NCBI GenBank assembly: GCA_024277255.1
Contig: JAJRVQ010000159.1
Span: 1 to 38,763 of the forward strand
Length of the DNA: 38,763 nucleotides
Reading direction: 5' to 3'
Source of the DNA: Acidobacteriota bacterium
GTDB lineage: Bacteria; Acidobacteriota; Thermoanaerobaculia; Multivoradales; SZUA-115
Shown here: in pieces, positions 38,259 to 38,763 of the stretch
Layout of the letters: each line of letters begins with the position of its first letter
Numbering within the stretch: the stretch's first letter is position 1
The notes under the pieces: generated by a model
Told to the model about the DNA's origin: nothing
Databases searched by the model: none
The model's input: the letters and a program-made list of their open reading frames with translations, nothing else
Program-made: the position numbers and the translations under genes

Positions 38259-38546
38259 CTAGTACACGTAGATGGAGCCGTCTGGATCCTGGCAGATCAC
38301 AGACCAGCCGTCCGACCAACAAGTAGTTACCGCTGTACCTCCACCACCTATATTGAAACACTCTTCGCACGTTCCACCGGTGTTACCGCAGTAGACGGCT
38401 CCGATGTCCATGTTAATGACCATTCGGCTGTTGTTATAGTTCCTGCAGGCCGGTCGGGCGCTGATGGGCACTGTCCAGGCTAACAGTGCAACGAGGGCCA
38501 GCAACGCGAGGGCGTGACGCCAGTTCCAACTTCTTGACTTGCACAT
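38259..38546 (-). CDS. Small secreted cysteine-rich peptide
   Basis: The product is 95 residues. A strong signal peptide ('WRHALALLALVALLAWTV', cleavage near 'ISA-RPA') leaves about 65 residues. The mature part has six cysteines ('PACRN', 'VYCGN', 'GTCEECF', 'TTCWS', 'VICQD'), enough for three disulfides, with a Gly-run 'IGGGGT' in the middle. The ribosome site AAAGGAGAAGAG before ATG is excellent. It lies 18 bp upstream of the interrupted regulatory-domain gene on the same strand, so the two may be co-expressed. No family is recognised; it may be a peptide signal, inhibitor or toxin. Confidence 0.65.
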   Translation of the reverse strand: MCKSRSWNWRHALALLALVALLAWTVPISARPACRNYNNSRMVINMDIGAVYCGNTGGTCEECFNIGGGGTAVTTCWSDGWSVICQDPDGSIYVY

Positions 38547-38651
38547 ACTCTTCTCCTTTGTCAGGGGTTGTCGGTTTCTCCTCGGCTGCCACGAACTTGC
38601 GTTGCGTTGGGTTTGGTGGAATTCACTGCTGTCCCACTAACTCGACCAAAA

Positions 38652-38728
38652 AAGGTCTGATTTCCTAGTCCTTTGTTACAATGGAGGTACAAGCCAAACC
38701 ACTGACAACAAAGAGGAAACCAGACCTT
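38652..38728 (+). promoter_or_regulatory. Long imperfect inverted repeat hiding the transposase ribosome site
   Basis: The left arm 38652-38677 pairs with the right arm 38707-38728: 8 bp (AAGGTCTG/CAGACCTT), one mismatch, 6 bp (TTTCCT/AGGAAA), a 4-nt bulge and 7 bp (CTTTGTT/AACAAAG). The right arm contains both the AGAGG ribosome site and the TTG start of the transposase. A transcript read in from outside would fold and block translation. One begun inside the loop would not. This is like the anti-read-through hairpins of IS10 and IS50. Confidence 0.55.
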
Positions 38729-38763
38729 GGCTCACTATTCTACCGTTTTCTCCCAGATCCTCA
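38727..38763 (+). CDS. IS4-type transposase, N-terminal fragment (truncated by window end)
   Basis: Only 12 codons are visible, from TTG at 38727 behind AAGAGG, reading (M)AHYSTVFSQIL. This matches the conserved N-terminus of IS4-type transposases with a DUF4372 domain (M-A-H-x-N/S-T-V-F-S-Q-L/I). The rest lies beyond the window. The element's left end should be near 38640, just before the inverted repeat. The family call rests on a short sequence, and no catalytic residues are seen. Confidence 0.6.
   Translation, partial: MAHYSTVFSQIL

Overview
The window is GC-rich, densely coded bacterial DNA. Several traits suggest a member of the Acidobacteriota, possibly Thermoanaerobaculia-like: a TIGR02999-type ECF sigma factor translationally coupled to a Ser/Thr kinase with a TPR tail, large secreted proteins built from carboxypeptidase-regulatory-like domains, and a HEAT-repeat membrane protein. 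This placement is inference; there is no rRNA or other phylogenetic marker in the window.

Layout. Insertion-sequence ends bound the window: the C-terminus of an IS630-type transposase at the left edge and the start of an IS4-type (DUF4372-like) transposase at the right edge. Positions 0.2-6.7 kb hold a DASS/SLC13 anion transporter, a two-gene unit of unknown function, a broken regulatory-like-domain gene and two tandem paralogous secreted proteins. Positions 6.9-12.0 kb hold a PNPOx-like flavoprotein, a DUF2892 protein, an ECF sigma/anti-sigma pair, and a second ECF sigma factor overlapping a TPR kinase. A diheme cytochrome c follows on the minus strand.

Positions 13.1-22.8 kb are one minus-strand heavy-metal resistance block. 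In transcription order it encodes a lipoprotein esterase, a small His/Cys-rich peptide, a TolC-like outer-membrane protein, an adaptor lipoprotein, a CzcA-type RND pump, a PII-like protein and a Zn/Cd-type P1B ATPase. Positions 23.0-26.3 kb look accessory: a DCC thiol protein, a protein of tandem glycine pentads, an AAC(6')-like acetyltransferase followed by an attC-like hairpin, a VOC protein, a mobile-element-like tandem repeat, and a UPF0175/PIN toxin-antitoxin pair.

Positions 26.4-33.8 kb hold the strongest candidate for an undescribed system. It is a four-gene minus-strand operon in which at least three junctions are tight or overlapping: a KAP-type P-loop NTPase, a soluble multi-GAF histidine kinase, a stand-alone receiver with an enlarged loop, and a 933-residue HD-domain protein. 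This reads as sensor to phosphorelay to HD effector, with a membrane-linked NTPase. The remaining part carries a HEAT-repeat membrane protein, a large secreted regulatory-domain protein split by an in-frame TGA, and a small six-cysteine secreted peptide.
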